Source: Pelagibacteraceae bacterium (lineage in GTDB: Bacteria > Pseudomonadota > Alphaproteobacteria > Pelagibacterales > Pelagibacteraceae). Taken from it: a stretch of DNA of 64,000 nt. The notes under the pieces were generated by a model. The model was given only the letters and a program-made list of their open reading frames with translations, was not told the origin of the DNA and made no database searches. Positions 63,983 through 64,000 of this stretch are shown here, one piece after another. Location: assembly GCA_002704145.1 (NCBI GenBank), contig PAFH01000008.1:1-64000 (forward strand), written 5' to 3'. The position numbers were made by a program, and so were the translations under genes. Numbering within the stretch: position 1 is the stretch's first letter; every line of letters begins with the position of its first letter.

Positions 63983-64000
63983 TCTAAAGCTCCTTTTTTC
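63973..64000 (-). CDS. nuoA: NADH-quinone oxidoreductase subunit A, last codons only
   Basis: Only the final eight codons and stop are in the window. In the frame offset from nuoB the minus strand reads KKGALEWE then TAA (63975-63973), which matches the conserved NuoA C-terminus (EWKKGALEW). It overlaps the nuoB start by ten bases. The rest lies beyond the right edge. Confidence 0.8.

Overview
The window looks like a chromosomal segment of an AT-rich, streamlined marine alphaproteobacterium of the SAR11 (Pelagibacterales) type. This rests on four things seen here: strong A/T bias with lysine-, asparagine- and isoleucine-rich proteins; almost no intergenic DNA (largest gap about 118 bases, many neighbours overlapping by 1-20 bases); reduced versions of standard proteins (NtrY, BirA, PpiD); and an alphaproteobacterial gene order. 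The clade is an inference; no rRNA or species marker is present. I see no phage, insertion sequence, tRNA, rRNA or CRISPR.

Layout. (1) 1-8981, minus strand: sensor/regulator pair ntrY-ntrX, potassium uptake trkA-trkH, then gpsA, a small SHOCT-like secreted protein, glpK and the start of a glycerol-type ABC transporter binding protein. (2) 9030-11138, plus: ispDF, pgpA, pncC. (3) 11140-17913, minus: tpiA (frameshifted), secG, pyrG, kdsA, eno, ftsB, lipA, a COQ10/RatA-like protein and a small membrane protein. (4) 17977-26174, plus: ppiD-like foldase, trpE (frameshifted), trpG, trpD, trpC, lexA with an SOS box, gltX, and a PD-(D/E)XK-type nuclease. (5) 26179-64000, minus, about 38 kb on one strand: complex I genes nuoA (last codons only) to nuoN, birA, coaX, rnj (frameshifted), a DUF1467 protein, proS, lolC/E, lolD, dnaE, a structured rpsB leader, rpsB, tsf, frr, uppS, cdsA, dxr, bamA, ompH, lpxD, fabZ, lpxA, lpxI, a PQQ-type sugar dehydrogenase, lpxB, an HDAC-family deacetylase, and a Glu-Pro repeat membrane protein.

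How the genes work together. The largest unit is respiratory complex I. The frr-to-lpxB stretch is one envelope-building block: isoprenoid carrier, phospholipid, outer-membrane insertion and lipid A, with successive genes mostly overlapping or separated by a few bases. The tpiA/eno/pyrG/kdsA and trp blocks supply glycolysis, CTP, KDO and tryptophan. The gpsA-glpK-binding protein group suggests use of external glycerol.

Main observations. No undescribed defence or mobile system is visible. The most notable points are: three conserved genes (tpiA, trpE, rnj) each broken by exactly one base at or beside a poly-A tract; an NtrX whose AAA+ domain lacks the GAFTGA loop needed for sigma-54 contact; a three-helix RNA leader before rpsB with a possible switch covering the ribosome-binding region; and a block order that, from memory, follows the ancestral alphaproteobacterial order with specific genes missing (pyrH, rseP, ntrBC, pdh genes and others).
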